Origin: Hypomesus transpacificus
Taxonomy: Eukaryota; Chordata; Actinopteri; Osmeriformes; Osmeridae
NCBI RefSeq assembly: GCF_021917145.1
Contig: NC_061080.1
Location: forward strand, 10,598,978-10,662,977
Length of the DNA: 64,000 nucleotides
Direction: 5' to 3'
The position numbers and the translations under genes were made by a program. Each line of letters opens with the position of its first letter. Position 1 is the stretch's first letter. The notes under the pieces are model-generated. The model saw nothing but the letters and a program-made list of their open reading frames with translations. It made no database searches and was not told the DNA's origin. Of the stretch, positions 10,974 to 31,700 are shown one piece after another.

Positions 10974-13900
10974 ATGGACAGAGAGTGTCTAGCATTGCTG
11001 CCCCGTGTGTGTGAGGTCCTCGCGGACCCCAAGCAGTCTTTACCGGACGACACAAGCCTGGAGAAACTCCTAGACTGGCTTTCTGGACTGACTAAAGATG
11101 TTGGAGGTAAACAACTAACCCTTGGACTCCTCCTTCCTTCCTTCCTTCAAACAAGGACAAACTGCCTCGTGCTACCTCTCTCTCTCTTTCTCTCTGTCTC
11201 TCTCTCTCATGTCTGTACACTTTGCTGGAATCATATCCTCTGTGTTCCAGACTGTTCTCTTTCCCGGCTGGAGATCCAACCCTGTCTGACTGAGTTCCTA
11301 TCCACCGTCTTCCACAACAAAACTACAGGTTCCAGCATCCTCTCCTTCGCTCTCAGGCTCACTGGCCTGCTAGCGGCGAGGGAAGATGTCTTCAGGCTCC
11401 TGCAGGTAACATGATTGCGCACCCCAGGGGTGCTAATCACTCACAGAGAGAAATACAGAGGGATGGAGAGAGAGGGAGAGAGACAGAGGGATGGAGAAAG
11501 AGACAGAGAGAGAGAGGGGGAGGGGGAGAGACGGAGAGGTATAGCTGATATCTCTGCTCTCCATCCTCAGGAGGGCTCCATTCTGAGCGTGGCCTACAAC
11601 AGTGAAGGCTGGCAGGAGGCAGGGTTATGGGAGGATCCCTGCGTGCGGATTGGCTGGATCCAGGGTTTGAGGAGCATGCTGCAGCATCGATTGGCTCTCC
11701 ACTTCCTGGTTCAGAGAGGTGTGTGTCTAGGGCTGTCAGAGCTGGACAAGCAGCGAGATATATCTAGTCTAGAACAACCTCCGTCTCTCATTCTAAACAG
11801 TGGTGTGTCCGCTTGTTGTATCTCTGTCTTTAATGTTGGCCCATCAGGACTCACCAAGCCCCTCCTCCAGCTCCAGACAGACCCCAGCCTATTCGTGGCT
11901 TCAGCTGCCAATCAACTCCTCGCCCACCTGGTGGTCTTTTTCCAGCCAATGGGGTCGTCCGTAGAACAGGGTGAAGCGGTACAAGCAGATGCTTCCACGG
12001 ATAACAGCCCGGAACACCTCGCTGTGGCCATGGCGACCGGCCCCGAACACCTCAATGTGGCCATGGCGACCAACGCGGAGCACGCCTGCGTCACGGTAGC
12101 CATCATAGACCATCTGCAGGAGTCTCTGACCTCCGACCAGCACCTCCAGACCCTCCAGAGCCTGAGGCTGCTGGGCCTACTCCTATCCCAGGCCAGGGCT
12201 CCTCTCTGGGGAACCTTGCTCAGGCGAGTCCCAGGCTTCCTGGAGCCGCTGGTCAGAGCAGGCCGCAGCCAGCTCATGCTGCAGCTCACAGACGTCCTGC
12301 TGACGGCGTACAGGTCAGTTAGCCTGGTTAGCATAGCAACCAGAGGCCTACAGGTCATGGGTCAGGCCCTGTCTGTAGACACTTGTGAAACCACACACTC
12401 ACAGAGTTATGAGAGACCAAGCAACGTAATTATGTAGGTCCAGCATGATTTTCTAGTGTCTCAATATATGATGGACACCTGACCTCACCAATCAAATTTC
12501 CAACAGCGTAATGTATATGAGGGTATTGGTGTACCTCCAGGCTCCCTGTACCTGACCCGACCATCTGCAGACTGCTGACCGCCATCTTGGATTCCCAGAA
12601 TTCTTCTGACGCCGTCCACGCTGCCGCCACCATGCTGCGGAGGAACCACCGGTAACCACGGAGACCACCGCGACGATATCTCCCTGAATCCTAATATTTT
12701 TTTGCATCACTTCAGTCTGTATTACTGCATTACTGCAGTGTGCAGAAAACCTCTTTAATAGGTGTTAGAAGTCAATGCAGTTAATCCTGTTCCTGTTCCA
12801 GTGACTCAGTGCACACGCTCAAGGCCATCTCCATACTCATGTTGCCCCTGGAGACCCTTACTGGAGTGCCTCTCCTGGAGTCACACACTGCAGGTAACAC
12901 AAACATACCCTAGGCAACACACACACACACTGTAGGCAACACACACACACACCTGTGCTGCAGTAACTGTGTCTGTCTCCAGGCAGCAGCATGAAGGAGC
13001 AGCGCTCCCTGCTGGCTGAGCAGCTGAACAGCAAGTCCACCTGTGTGTCCCTCCTGTCTGTCTGCCTGTCCTGCACACAGACTCTAACACACACGGTAAC
13101 ACACACACACTCACAGACATTATACAACACAGCTCTCCTGCCGGACACACACACGGTAATGCAGTTGCGTGTGGGTGTGTGTGTGTGTCCACAGGTCCCT
13201 GACTACTTGCCCACTCCTGCAGTCTCTGTCGTCATCTCTGTGATGTCACTACTCAGGATATGTGGAGGCCATGCCCCCTCTCCAATCGGCTCTGGCAAAG
13301 CTTCCTGCTCTGAGCCGATTGGCCGCAACAAGGCATGTGGTAACCTGATTGGCTGCAGTAAGATTCAGAGGTGTGGCATGGATGCTCTTGCAAACCTCAG
13401 CAGCTGTCCAGGTAAGGAACCAGCTCTTGGCTGTGTGTGTGTGAGCGTGTGTGTTTGTGTGTGTGTGTGAGGGGACAGGTTTAAGATATTACCTGTATTT
13501 GTTGCTTTTCAGGAGCTGCAGTGGAGGAGGTGCTCTCTCTCCTGATCCTGTACCTGCAGAACCCAGACTCACACCCCACTGTAAGTGTGTGTTTATATAC
13601 AGTCTATGCGTTCTCGCTTGTTCAGATCCTACAGACTTGTGATTGATGTTGTTTGTGGACCGTGTGTGTGTGTGTGTGTATACCATGTGTGTGTGTGTGT
13701 ACCATGTGTGTGTGTACCAGGTGTGTAAGAAGACCTACCAGGCTTTGTTAAGGTGGCTTGGTGTTTGTGCCTACAGCCCGTCTGTCACACACCTGCTCAC
13801 AGAAGGTAAATCCCACCAATCACAATCAAGGTGCTTAATCCTGTTGGAGCTACCTTGTTCGCTGTTGATATTGACCCGTGTGTGTGTGTCTGTCTGTGTG

Positions 13901-15393
13901 TGTCTGTCTGTGTGTGTGCGTGTGTCTGTGTGTGTGTGTCTGTCTGTGTGTTTGTCTGTGTGTGTGTGTGTGTGTTTGCACACCACAGAACTCCTCCCGG
14001 TACTGAGGAAGCGTGTGTGTGACGTTCATTGGGAGGTGCGTGACTCCACCCTGGAGTTCCTCAGCCAGCTGGCTGACGTGTGTGAGGGCTCGCTGGGCCG
14101 CAGTACCACCCCGCTCCTCACCCAGGCGCTAGCCGACCCTGAGAGCTACGTGCGAGCTACCGCCATCGCTGGCCTGGCAGGGACACTACGGCTCAGTCTC
14201 CAACAGGGGGCGGAGCCTGCCGTGCTGGAGCAGGTGAGGCCTGAATAACGCGGCGTCACACAGGCAGTGGCGCGGTGTGAAGCTAACGAGACCTTTTCTG
14301 CTGTTGGTGATAAAATCATAGTAGCTAGCATAGTAGCTAGCTGCTACGTAGCTTCCAAGGCCCACACAGAGGGTTTGATCCAGTGTGCTGTGTGTGAATG
14401 CACCATTATCAACTGTGGAGGATATTTACCTGCCTATTCTAAACTCCTGCTTCGGCTTATTTTCTATGGTGTGTATACCTGTGTGTCTAGGTTGCCGTAG
14501 TACCCAGACTTCTGGAGATCCTCTCCCAGGATTCCGAGGCCTTTCCTAGACGAGCCGTTGTCCAGTTCTTCATCACCTGGCTCAAGACATGCCCCTCATC
14601 GTCCTCATCATCATCTTCCTGGTCCCTGGCCACGCCCCTGCAAGCCGTCCTACAGCTAGGCAGTGCTGACCTGGACTGGGAGGTCAAAGTTCACACCCTG
14701 GAGCTGGCTGAGCTGCTGATGGAGGAAGCACTTCCGGGTCAGAGGTCACTGCCGGGGTCAAACACACACCCTTACGCCATGATGCCAACCCTTCCAGCAC
14801 TGACCCCACACACTCCCGCCAACACACCCCTGGGGTCTCAGTATGGTGGCTGTGAGGGGACAGACCTAGCGCTCGCGCTGTGCGGTCTGGTTCAGACAGG
14901 AGTGGTGCGTGTGCTCCTGGACGGGGTGTTTGACTGCGACAGGCCGGTGGTGCAGGAGGCATGCCGTGTGCTTCTGGCGCTGCGACGCACACTCTTCCCC
15001 AACGGCGTCACGGCGACCGGCGAGGTTGCCAAGGTGACGTGTGACGTTAGGGGGCAGGCTTGGGAGCGGGACGTAGTTAAGAAGTGCCTGGAGGTGAGAC
15101 GGGGCAGGAAGGGTTGCGATTGGCCGAGACAGACAGGGGACTCTGATAGGCTGGATGAGGCTGGCTCAGAGGCCGGTGATAGGTCAGGAGAGGAGGTTGT
15201 GTGTGGTGAAGAAAATGTGGGTGTGTGTGAGGACGTGAGTGTGTGTGAGGTGCTGTGTTCGCTGGCTCTGGAGGAGAGGCAGAGCATTGTGAGCCAGAGC
15301 AGTGATTATGTTCAGAACTCTCCCCTGTCTCTGCTGCAAGACATACTGACGGCTACAATGCCCACTGAAGACGTCATTGTGGACTGTTACTGA
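10974..15393 (+). CDS. brat1: BRCA1-associated ATM activator 1
   Basis: BRAT1 is a HEAT-repeat protein linked to ATM/DNA-damage signalling and to the Integrator endonuclease module. Coding exons: 10974-11106, 11251-11405, 11571-11718, 11848-12313, 12571-12651, 12802-12893, 12983-13095, 13195-13411, 13513-13580, 13721-13805, 13989-14233 and 14491-15393. They sum to 2706 nt, 901 aa (human about 820). Diagnostic blocks colinear with human BRAT1 are the N-terminus ([21 protein letters not shown]), [32 protein letters not shown] followed by [54 protein letters not shown] and [10 protein letters not shown]. It ends in DCY, the same C-terminal residues as human BRAT1, where the tail is known to contact INTS11. 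Intron 11719-11847 is stop-free and a multiple of three, so its retention would add 43 codons. Confidence 0.95.
13860..13980. repeat. (TG)n microsatellite in brat1 intron
   Basis: TG-rich tract with TCTG interruptions before the exon starting at 13989. Similar shorter tracts lie at 13430-13470 and 13665-13720. Confidence 0.9.
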
Positions 15394-15500
15394 CACATGC
15401 TCAACTACTGTACATCAACATTCACACAAGTAATATCCCTGCTGTTTTGCTAAGCATTGGTCTATTTTTTTACAATTGTTTCAATGTAATAACAAAATTA

Positions 15501-15506
15501 AATAAA
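15501..15506 (+). terminator. Poly(A) signal AATAAA of brat1
   Basis: AATAAA about 108 bp after the brat1 stop codon, in AT-rich sequence. It is the only good candidate nearby. Confidence 0.75.
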
Positions 15507-15927
15507 AATACGCATTTTTCTCCATTTCATTTTTGGTAAATAAGGATTTAATTGGGCACTTTGTGTCTAGAATTACAAATAAATTGTATTATTTCTCAGA
15601 TGCCAACGCCATTGCAACCGGAAAAGGTTGTTTACACGGATGTTTTTCATCCGGTTTTCGTTTTCTTAAACAACGTTGGGAAAGCTAGTCGAAAAGGTTA
15701 GCTACATTACGGTTTTGGGATCAATGGTGTCCCAATAGCATGTCAAATTAAACGTGAAGAACACTGGAAGCTTTACGTGGAGATGGTACAGCTCGTTTGG
15801 GGTCTCGACATATAAAAACCGTTTAATTTGAGAACAGCAGGGCCAACACGTAGCACAAGCTAGTGAGTTAATCAGCTATCTTAAACTGACTTGTGTAGTC
15901 GTATATCGGCAGTGAGAACATTTCACA
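15507..15927. promoter_or_regulatory. Intergenic region: brat1 3' flank and znf-1 promoter/5' UTR
   Basis: It contains the brat1 3' flank and then the 5' region of the first zinc-finger gene. I see no reading frame of note and no TATA box with convincing spacing. Confidence 0.4.
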
Positions 15928-17241
15928 ATGTCCAAACTACAGCTATTTAGAGAGTTTATCAGTGAGAGATTAACAACTGCAGCTTTGGAGATTTTCGGGG
16001 CCGTTGAAAAAACGTTTGCCGAGTACGAAGAGGAAGTCTCGCTTTTCAGGGAGCAGAGCGCGCGGCTACAAGGGCTGTTGGATGGTACGTCTCTACCGGG
16101 TCAAGTTTACAGAAACAGGTTTTATCTGTGTAACTTTCCCATCTGATGTGGTAACATTGGTTGTTAATTATAAGTTAGCTGGCTAACTATCTAGCTACAC
16201 GTACAGCTAGCTAGCTACACTTAAAAGTTAACTTAATTAGCTTGTCTGTATGAAGTCGGACGGCGTTCCTATTGTCGCCCGTCCCCCACATAGCATAGGC
16301 TACGCTCATGTTTTTGTACCGGATGTTTTTGTTTGACGAGTTGAGTAACAAATTTATAAAGTGGATAACAATTATTTTCCTTTCTCTTCTTTCCCCTAGA
16401 TGTGCAGCAGCTCTCTCTCCCGGAGCCCCCACAGATTAAAGAGGAACAGGATCTGTGGACCAGTCAGGAGGAGGAGCAGCTCCAAGGACTGCAGTCTGAA
16501 ACTACAGACTCCATCTTGACTTCTCCCAGTGTGAAAATCTACTGTGATCAGAACACCTCTGAACTTTCACATCTTGAGCAAAGTCACCCTGTGGAGAACA
16601 GAGAAGGAGACTCTCTACCCACCAACACAACTGAGGAGCTAGTCAAAGCAGATCCTTGTGGGCAGGTTTGTAGATCGCAGGATCCAGCCAGCGACTTCCG
16701 GCTTCTGTCCTTCGTAGCTCCAGACTGTTCACCAGATGAGGCCTACCCTCCCAAAAAGAAGACATTCAAATGCCCGGCATGCAGTCGATGTTACGTGACG
16801 GCTTCCAGTCTGCAGATACACATCCGAAGCCACACGGGGGAGGAACCGCTCAAGTGCCCGGTCTGCGGCAAAGTATTTAGTAAGAAGCCACTTCTCATGG
16901 TGCACATGAGGACTCACACCGGGGAGAAACCTCATCAGTGCTCGGAATGCGGCAAAGCCTTCAGCCAGCGGACGAGCCTCCGCTTCCACATGAGGACTCA
17001 CACGGGGGAGAAGCCCTTCCAGTGTCCGGAGTGCAGCAAAGCCTTCATCCAGAAACAACACCTGCTGGATCACCTGAAGAGACACGCTGGGGGGCAAAGG
17101 TCATCGGTGCCAGGGGTGTGGGAGAGTTCTGGGTCAGCAGGGCGGCCTGGACCACGCCCACGCCAGGCCGTTTCACTGCCAGGAATGCATCAAAGCCTTC
17201 TGGCGTCCTTCCCAGCTGCGGGGTCGTTTGAGTCCCCATGA
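15928..17241 (+). CDS. Fish C2H2 zinc-finger protein znf-1 (two-exon form, four fingers)
   Basis: Probable nuclear DNA-binding protein. Exons 15928-16084 and 16400-17241, 999 nt, 332 aa. Exon 1 encodes the family's N-terminal helical domain ([15 protein letters not shown], then [18 protein letters not shown]). Exon 2 begins with the conserved linker ([17 protein letters not shown], then [20 protein letters not shown]), in which IKEE fits the SUMO consensus. Four fingers follow at about residues 167-275: [24 protein letters not shown] and CPECSKAF, with TGEKP linkers. Past finger four the frame loses finger character. Two further fingers ([17 protein letters not shown]) lie in another frame after a G6 run at 17089-17094, so the last ~50 residues are probably a frameshifted tail. 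It lacks the second copy of the N-terminal domain found in its five paralogs. Confidence 0.85.
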
Positions 17242-17533
17242 AGGAGAGAGATGCAGTCTTCTACCTTCTGGTGTCCTGGAGGTTTGAGTGGAGGTGAAGT
17301 GAAGGTGGGGGTGAAGTGAGGGTGAAGGGAGGGTGAAGGGAGAGTTGTGGAGGTTTAAACTCTGCCGAAGCATTTGATCCTGCAGAGTGGTCTGCTGTGT
17401 AGTCTTCGTCATGGCGACTGTGCTGAGTGCGTGAAGAAATGGAGAGTTGGATAAACGGACTTCCTGGACATTTTCCTACATGTTAATGAAGAAGATTACA
17501 AACTAGGCCAGTGTTGTCGTTGACATTTTGGAT

Positions 17534-17539
17534 AATAAA
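17534..17539 (+). terminator. Poly(A) signal of znf-1
   Basis: AATAAA about 290 bp after the znf-1 stop, within GGATAATAAAAG. Confidence 0.6.
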
Positions 17540-18387
17540 AGTAATGTGACTAATCTTGTAGAAGTGTGCGTTTCAAAAATATGCGGTCGTAAATATTGTT
17601 TTGGTGTTTGTGTGAACAGCAACAACTTAAACGTGTAGTTATAAATTTGTTTGGGGTGTGTGGGTTCACATGACCAAAAAGCAATCGACGCAAGAGAAAA
17701 GTTCAACCCTCATTCCTGTTAAATACAATTTTTTATGTAATTTTAGGTGAAGATTTATCCCCAAATGTAGATATATAAAGACAACCCTTATCGGTGGTTG
17801 TCATAAGAACCAGCACTGTACAGAAAATCACGTAAGTTGATGAAAAAAGAGAACAGCGATAAATCTGTTGATCATTACTGATGCACAAGAATATTTATTT
17901 GAAGGTGCCCCTTGGCTATTATAATTTGTATTGTTAGTATGGTCATGTGTCCTGCGTCAAAATAGCATAACACTGATGACTTACCACATGTTGTAGTCCC
18001 ACTATTATATTATGAAAACGTGTTAGGCTGTTCTTCAATAACAAGACATTTGTTTACACCCGGAAAGATTTACGTGCGGGACCCGGAAACGCTATAATTT
18101 TTTCCCTTCACGATCTTTATTGAATTTAATGAACGCATCATACATATATAATGGAATTCGTAATAACAATATCAAATTAATATGCATTGAAAGCGCTATC
18201 CTCGACTTAAGTTTGAGCTATTAGGGAAGCGTGTCGAAGGGCGGTAACAAAGCTGGATTTCTGGAGTCTGTTCCGCATGGTTTGCTTGTTTCATTTCATG
18301 CTATGAAGGTAGACGGAAGTGTTCTAAATGATATCTGAGCGAGTGAGAGAGCAAGGCGCCAAAAGTATCACGTTTTCCACCGCTAAA
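17540..18387. other. Intergenic region before znf-2
   Basis: AT-rich sequence without a recognisable gene. The last 100-200 bp must hold the znf-2 5' UTR. An in-frame upstream ATG at 18328 would add 20 residues to znf-2. Confidence 0.4.
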
Positions 18388-26168
<7,781 letters not shown>

Positions 26169-26174
26169 AATAAA
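26169..26174 (+). terminator. Poly(A) signal of znf-2
   Basis: AATAAA in GGTTGCAAATAAAC. The same context is found after znf-4 at 41162 and, displaced, after znf-5 near 51834. Confidence 0.7.
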
Positions 26175-27600
26175 CCTGTGAACATTATTTCAAGACTCAA
26201 GTCAATATATTCACTCTACCTAATTCATATTAATTAGGAATTCCCTTGACAAGTTGAATCATGTATGTGTAGGATCAAATCGGCCATCATTATTAATACA
26301 TAAACATTAGTTCATATATTATACATAAATATATTTTCAAGTTAATTATAAACGCATTTACCAGTGTGTATGTATGCCCTTTATACTTTTTCCATTTATT
26401 TCCTTCATTTATTTATTTTGTATGTCACAGATTTTAAAAAGAAATACACCTTCCGCAGCTCAGTGATTCTTCGTCGCATTTGGAGCTTCCTCTTTGAGGA
26501 ATAACGTGGTCCCGATTCTTTGGACACCACCGAAAATAATTTAATCAAGTTAAAGGGCGGGAAAACGCCACCGGCCCCCCCAAAAAACAAGCCCTAACCT
26601 AAAGGCAGAGAAGCGATGACCGCATTACTGGACCCAACCCGCTCATCTCCTCGGTCGCCAACGCAACTGCCAAAAAAGAAATGCGAGAGATATTTAAGCT
26701 TAAAGCAAAGGCCGAAGTTACACAAGGAGCAAAACATATAAACCATTTCAAAACCAAATGCAAGGAAATATTAGAACAACATTGGAACATTTGACATTGT
26801 GTCAACCTAATGGAAACAAGTTAGAGAGGCAACAAACTTGTGTGGTGTGAATTGGGCTTCTGGATATATATAAATATATATGGATATTTAGATATTTAAC
26901 ACCTCAAAACTAAAAAATGCATAGGCTAACACAAAGAAAACAATAATAACCTGCAGAAACGAAACCAAAGCAAGGGGTGTATGTGTTTAGTGGTGTTTGT
27001 CTAATGGTCAAACATCCAAGTGTGTGAATTGAGTGTATGTGGTGTTGCAATTTCTCAGGTTTTTAGTGCATGTCCAGTCTTGACTGAAGAACAGTTCTAA
27101 GTCCAAAGCCGACCTGTTTGATAGCCTGTGCAGTAATGAAACATAAAGCATTGGGGCCATGACTGTTCACAGAACAGGTCTAGGGGGGGCAGGGTTTGGG
27201 GTTGGTGGCGGGGACCAGCAGGAGGTTGGGACCAGCACTGGATGAAGAGCAGGAGGTTGGGATCAGCAGGAGATTGGGATCAGCACTGGATGCAGATTAG
27301 GTGAAAGAGCATGGAGGTAGAAGGCATCAGCAAGCAGTCACCAGGTCAAGCCATCCCTGGTAACAGCAGGAAGCACATTCAGGGTACCAGGGGTTGTGAA
27401 CCTGAGAGGCAGTCTGAGAAATGGCTGTTCTGCTTTGAGATTTGTGGATGGTCTGGTCATAATAAACACTGCTAAACATTGGATACGTCTAAGCATGTAA
27501 TACAGATAGATGTTCCTACATGTAATTGAATGCCAAAAAGTCACTAACAACCATAGCATCAACCCATTAGCCAAGAATGTAGGAGAACTCTGTCGGGCTT
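26175..27600. other. Intergenic region, no gene recognised
   Basis: AT-rich sequence. At 27180-27330 is a short GGGATCAGCAGGAGGTT-type repeat. A minus-strand frame near 26405-26590 has no recognisable domain. Confidence 0.35.
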
Positions 27601-27614
27601 ATCAATCATGAATC

Positions 27615-28545
27615 AAAAACAAATTACAGTGCAAACAACTTCTAACTTTAAAAACTACACAATTATAGTAATAAAACGAACAGATTTTGACAAAGTTTGC
27701 TACGTAAAGTACCTGTTTTGTGTGATGCCGGCTGGTCAATTTGTGTGGTTGTATATTTCGGAATGTCATGGAAACGCTCATATGGCGTGAAATTAGAGGA
27801 AGCTCTGCAAAAAGGATTTGTAACTTGCAAAGCCAAACATATAGATAGACATCATTGAGTCCATCCTCACCTCTTTCACCTCTCCTTGACCCCTCCCACC
27901 CTGGACACTCTGATCCAGCTACTCCCCTCCGGCAGAAGGCTGCGGTCCATCAGGACCAAAACCTCACGCCACAAGAACAGTTTCTTTCCATCTGCTACTG
28001 ACCTCTTCAACAAGGCCAAGGACTCCCACTGAAATTTATTTAACTATTATTAGTCCATCTGACACCTATTGCACTATGCACAAGCCACCTTTACCTCAGT
28101 ATCTCATTTGCACTATGTTGCCCACTCATGCTGCTCACTTTTATTCTTATTTTTATATATATTTTTAATCGTTTTTATTTTAGATTGTTTAGTTCTTAGA
28201 ATTAGTTAAACTATTGTACTTTTACTTAATTTAAGTTCCGTATATGTTTATTGTTTGCACCTCCCTGCCACAGTAAATTCCGTGTTTGTGTAACATACAT
28301 GCCAAATAAATCGGATTCTGAAAAAAGATTTGTAACCTGCAAAAATGATTGCAAATTGCATTGCAAACAACTCCTGACTTTAAAAACAACAATATTATAG
28401 TAATAAAATAACATATTTTGACCAAGCTTACTACGTTAAGTACCTGTTTTGTTTGATGTCGGCTCATACATTTCCGATATAAATTTCAATTTGCGTGGTT
28501 GTTTATTTCTGAATGCAATGGAAACTCAAATCAATGACAATCGAT
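27615..28545. repeat. Diverged direct repeats flanking a retrotransposon fragment
   Basis: 27615-27835 and 28330-28545 share blocks in the same order: GCAAACAACT, ACTTTAAAAAC, TATAGTAATAAAA, AGTACCTGTTTTGT, GTGGTTGT and GGATTTGTAAC-like. They look like a local duplication now separated by about 500 bp of a different repeat. Confidence 0.65.
27855..28325 (+). mobile_element. 3' fragment of a non-LTR retrotransposon
   Basis: The translated start resembles the C-terminal tail typical of fish LINE polyproteins (LLPSGRRLRSIRTKTSRHKNS, then FFPSATDLFNKAK, then a stop at 28029). An AT-rich 3' UTR ending CCAAATAAATCGGATTCTG follows. It is strongly 5' truncated. I cannot assign the clade. Confidence 0.6.
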
Positions 28546-28654
28546 TTAAAGAGACGAAGTTAAATAAGCCCTGTTCATTTTGGTGCGTCATTTCCTGAAT
28601 TTGTTATCCAGTGGTGTCCCATGAACCGGTACCACGTTATTCCAAGTGGAGAGA

Positions 28655-28750
28655 ATGCCGAAGTCCACCATTTTGTCTGCATCTGTGCTTTTGGCGAGGA
28701 GATTCAGGAGCTAACGTTGTTGTGTAAACTATCAGTTTTCCACCGTGAAA
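28655..28750 (+). promoter_or_regulatory. Core promoter/5' UTR of znf-3 with YY1-like site
   Basis: Shares with znf-4, znf-5 and (on the minus strand) znf-6 a block reading CCATTTTGTCTGCA, CTGTG, GGCGAGGAGA and AGGAGCTAACGTTGTTGT, then a TTTTCCACC just before the ATG. CCATTTT fits a YY1-type core; that reading is inference. Confidence 0.5.
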
Positions 28751-31700
28751 ATGTCTAAACTAAATGTGTTTAGAGAATGTATCAGTGAGATATTATCAGC
28801 GGCAGCTTTAGAGATTTTCGGAGTTATTGAAAAAACGCTTATCGAGTACAACGAAAAAATCTTACGTTCCGAGGAGGAGATGAAGCGGCTACCAAGGCTG
28901 TTGAACGTTGTTACTCAACCCAATATTGCAGGTTCGTTATCTATACCATGTTATACCCTGCTTTGTCTAGAATCTTTCCGTCTGATATGAAGTAACCAGA
29001 GTGACAGAGTAGTCGCTTTATGTTGCTCTCTGTCTCCAGGGTTAGTGTAACGCAAATGTACTGTAAGTAGCCTAGTCTAGCCTAATGAAACAGATAATAC
29101 CTGACGGACATCGGATTCTTAAATAAAAGATAAAAACATTATGGTAGAACGCAGACACAACGCGATGGTTAAGACTCACTAAGACAAGATCTCAAAAAAC
29201 AGATACAGGCTTTACAAAAATGTTAATTTATCTGTCTCTACCACACTAAACAGTCACCCTAGTACACATTTGCCATTGCTGTATGCCACGTGCTGAGCAA
29301 CTGTGCAACACAAAACGTTGCAGGTCTTTTATGATGTAATCTAAAGTGTACAAGTATTTTTGTTTATTATGACACTATGGGGTTGACAAATGAGACTTTT
29401 GTGGGTTGCCACCGTTGAGTTAAGTCATGGGAAACACAGCTCCTCTGTCCCCAGAAGTGCAGCAGCTCTCTCTCCCGGAGCCCCCACAGATTAAAGAGGA
29501 ACAGGAGCTGTGGACCAGTCAGGAGGAGGAGCAGCTCCAAGGACTGATGTCTGAAACTACAGACTCCATGTTCACCAGGGACTCCAACTTGCATATCAGA
29601 GCATTTCTCAGTGAGAGATTAACAACAGCAGCTTCAGAGATTTTCGGGGCCATTGAAATAACATTGGCTGAGTACCAAGAAGAAATCTCTCGTTCTGAGG
29701 AGGAGAGGAAGCGGATACAGCGGCTGTTTGACGTTGTTGCTCAACCTGAGATCAAGCTACACCGAACAGGTTAGATACTCATACATTCATGGTACAATCT
29801 GCTGTGTGTAGAATCGTTATGTCATGTAGGAGGGGGAAAGCTGAATTGGAAAGGTGTGGTTGGTGCTGTTGCATCATGACATGGTCCACAGCGTTACATT
29901 TCATTATAATTTTAGTCGACAGTCTTCCTTGTTGACAACGTTAGTCATCCTATAGCAGTGGTTCTCAACCCTGGTCCTCAAGTACCCCCTGTCCTGCATG
30001 TTTTAGATGTTTCCCTGGTCCAACACACCTGATTCCGATGAATGGGTCGTTATTTAGTTATGCAGAAGCCTGCTAACAACTATTCATTTGAATCAGGTGT
30101 GTTGGAGCAGGGAAACATCTAAAACATGCAGGACAGGGGGTACTTGAGGACCAGGGTTGAGAACCACTGTCCTATACAGTGATGGTGGAGGGATTGTCAG
30201 GAGCGGGTTTCTCTTCAGAGGGTTTTAGCTGGCAGTTCTCCATACCCCAGCACATTCCATAAAATAATACAACTAATAGATTGTGGTTATTCAATCATAC
30301 TGTCCTTTAGGAAGGCTACATCTGTTTTATCGCCTCTCCTGTCACCTGTTCAACATTAAAGGTCAAGCTCTCAACTAGTATAAAGTATTTGTGTCTATGT
30401 TGTGCAGCATGGTAAGTCTGGTTTTGTCTTAATTAATTGATCATGTTTTTCTACTAAACATACATGTTTTTTGAGCAAGTTGAGTAACAAATGAATAAAG
30501 AAGATTACAATAATTTTCCTTTCTCTTCTGTCTCCTAGATGTGCAGCAGCTCTCTCTCCCGGAGCCCCCACAGATGAAAGAGGAAGAGGAGCTGTGGACC
30601 AGTCAGGAGGAAGAGCAGCTCCAAGGACTGCAGTCTGAAACTACAGACTCCATATTCACCTCTCTCAGTGTGAAATATCTTGACCAAACTCTCCAAGTGG
30701 ACAACAGAGAAGAAGACTCTCTACCCACCAACACAACTGAGGAGCAAGTCAAAGCAGAGACTGATGAACAACACTGTGCAGCACCAGAACCAGGCAGTGA
30801 CTCTCAGTCCCTCTCTGTTGTAGCTCCAGACTGTCCTGCAGCTCATAGTTTGGAGGAGGAGGAGGAACATGGAGGAGTGATGCCTGTGCTAGAAACAGTC
30901 AAATCAAGCAGAAAAAGGAAGAAGAACATGACTCTGCCAATGGAAGGTACTTCACAGGGAAGTCACACAGGAGAGAAACCTAATCAGTGTTTAGAATGTA
31001 ACAAAATATTTAGTAGCAAATATTATGTCCTTGCTCACATGAGGACGCACACTGGAGAGAAACCTTATCAGTGTCTAGAATGTAACAATGCTTTTAGACA
31101 TAAAGCTTCTTTGGTTTTTCATATGAGGACGCACACAGGAGAGAAACCTTTTCAGTGTCCACAATGTAGCAAACGTTTTGTTAGAAAGGGTGGTTTGGTT
31201 CATCACATGAAGACACACACAGGAGAAAAACCTTATCAGTGTCCACATTGTAGCAAATTATTTACTCAAAAGGATCATCTGGTTGCACACATGAGGACAT
31301 ACAACACGGAAGAGAAAGATTTTCAGTGTCATGAATGTAACCAAAGATTTTGTCGAAAGTACAACTTGGTTGAACACATGTGGACACACAAGGGAGAGGA
31401 ACAGGAGCAGTGCAACAGCAAGGAGAAAGATCAGCTCCAAGGTCTGCAGTCTAAAACTACAGACCCTGGAATAACTTTTCTCAGTGTGAAACAGGAGAGG
31501 TCCTCTGAATATTCACATCTTGACCAAGCTGTCCAAGTGGACAACAGAGAAGGAGACTCTCTACCCACCAACACAACTGAGGAGCAAATCAAAGCAGGGA
31601 CTGATGAACAAGACTCCCAGCCCCTCTCTGATGTAGCTCCAGACTGTCCTGAGGCTCAGAGTTTGGAGGCGGCGGAACATGGAGGAGTGACGCCTTTGCT

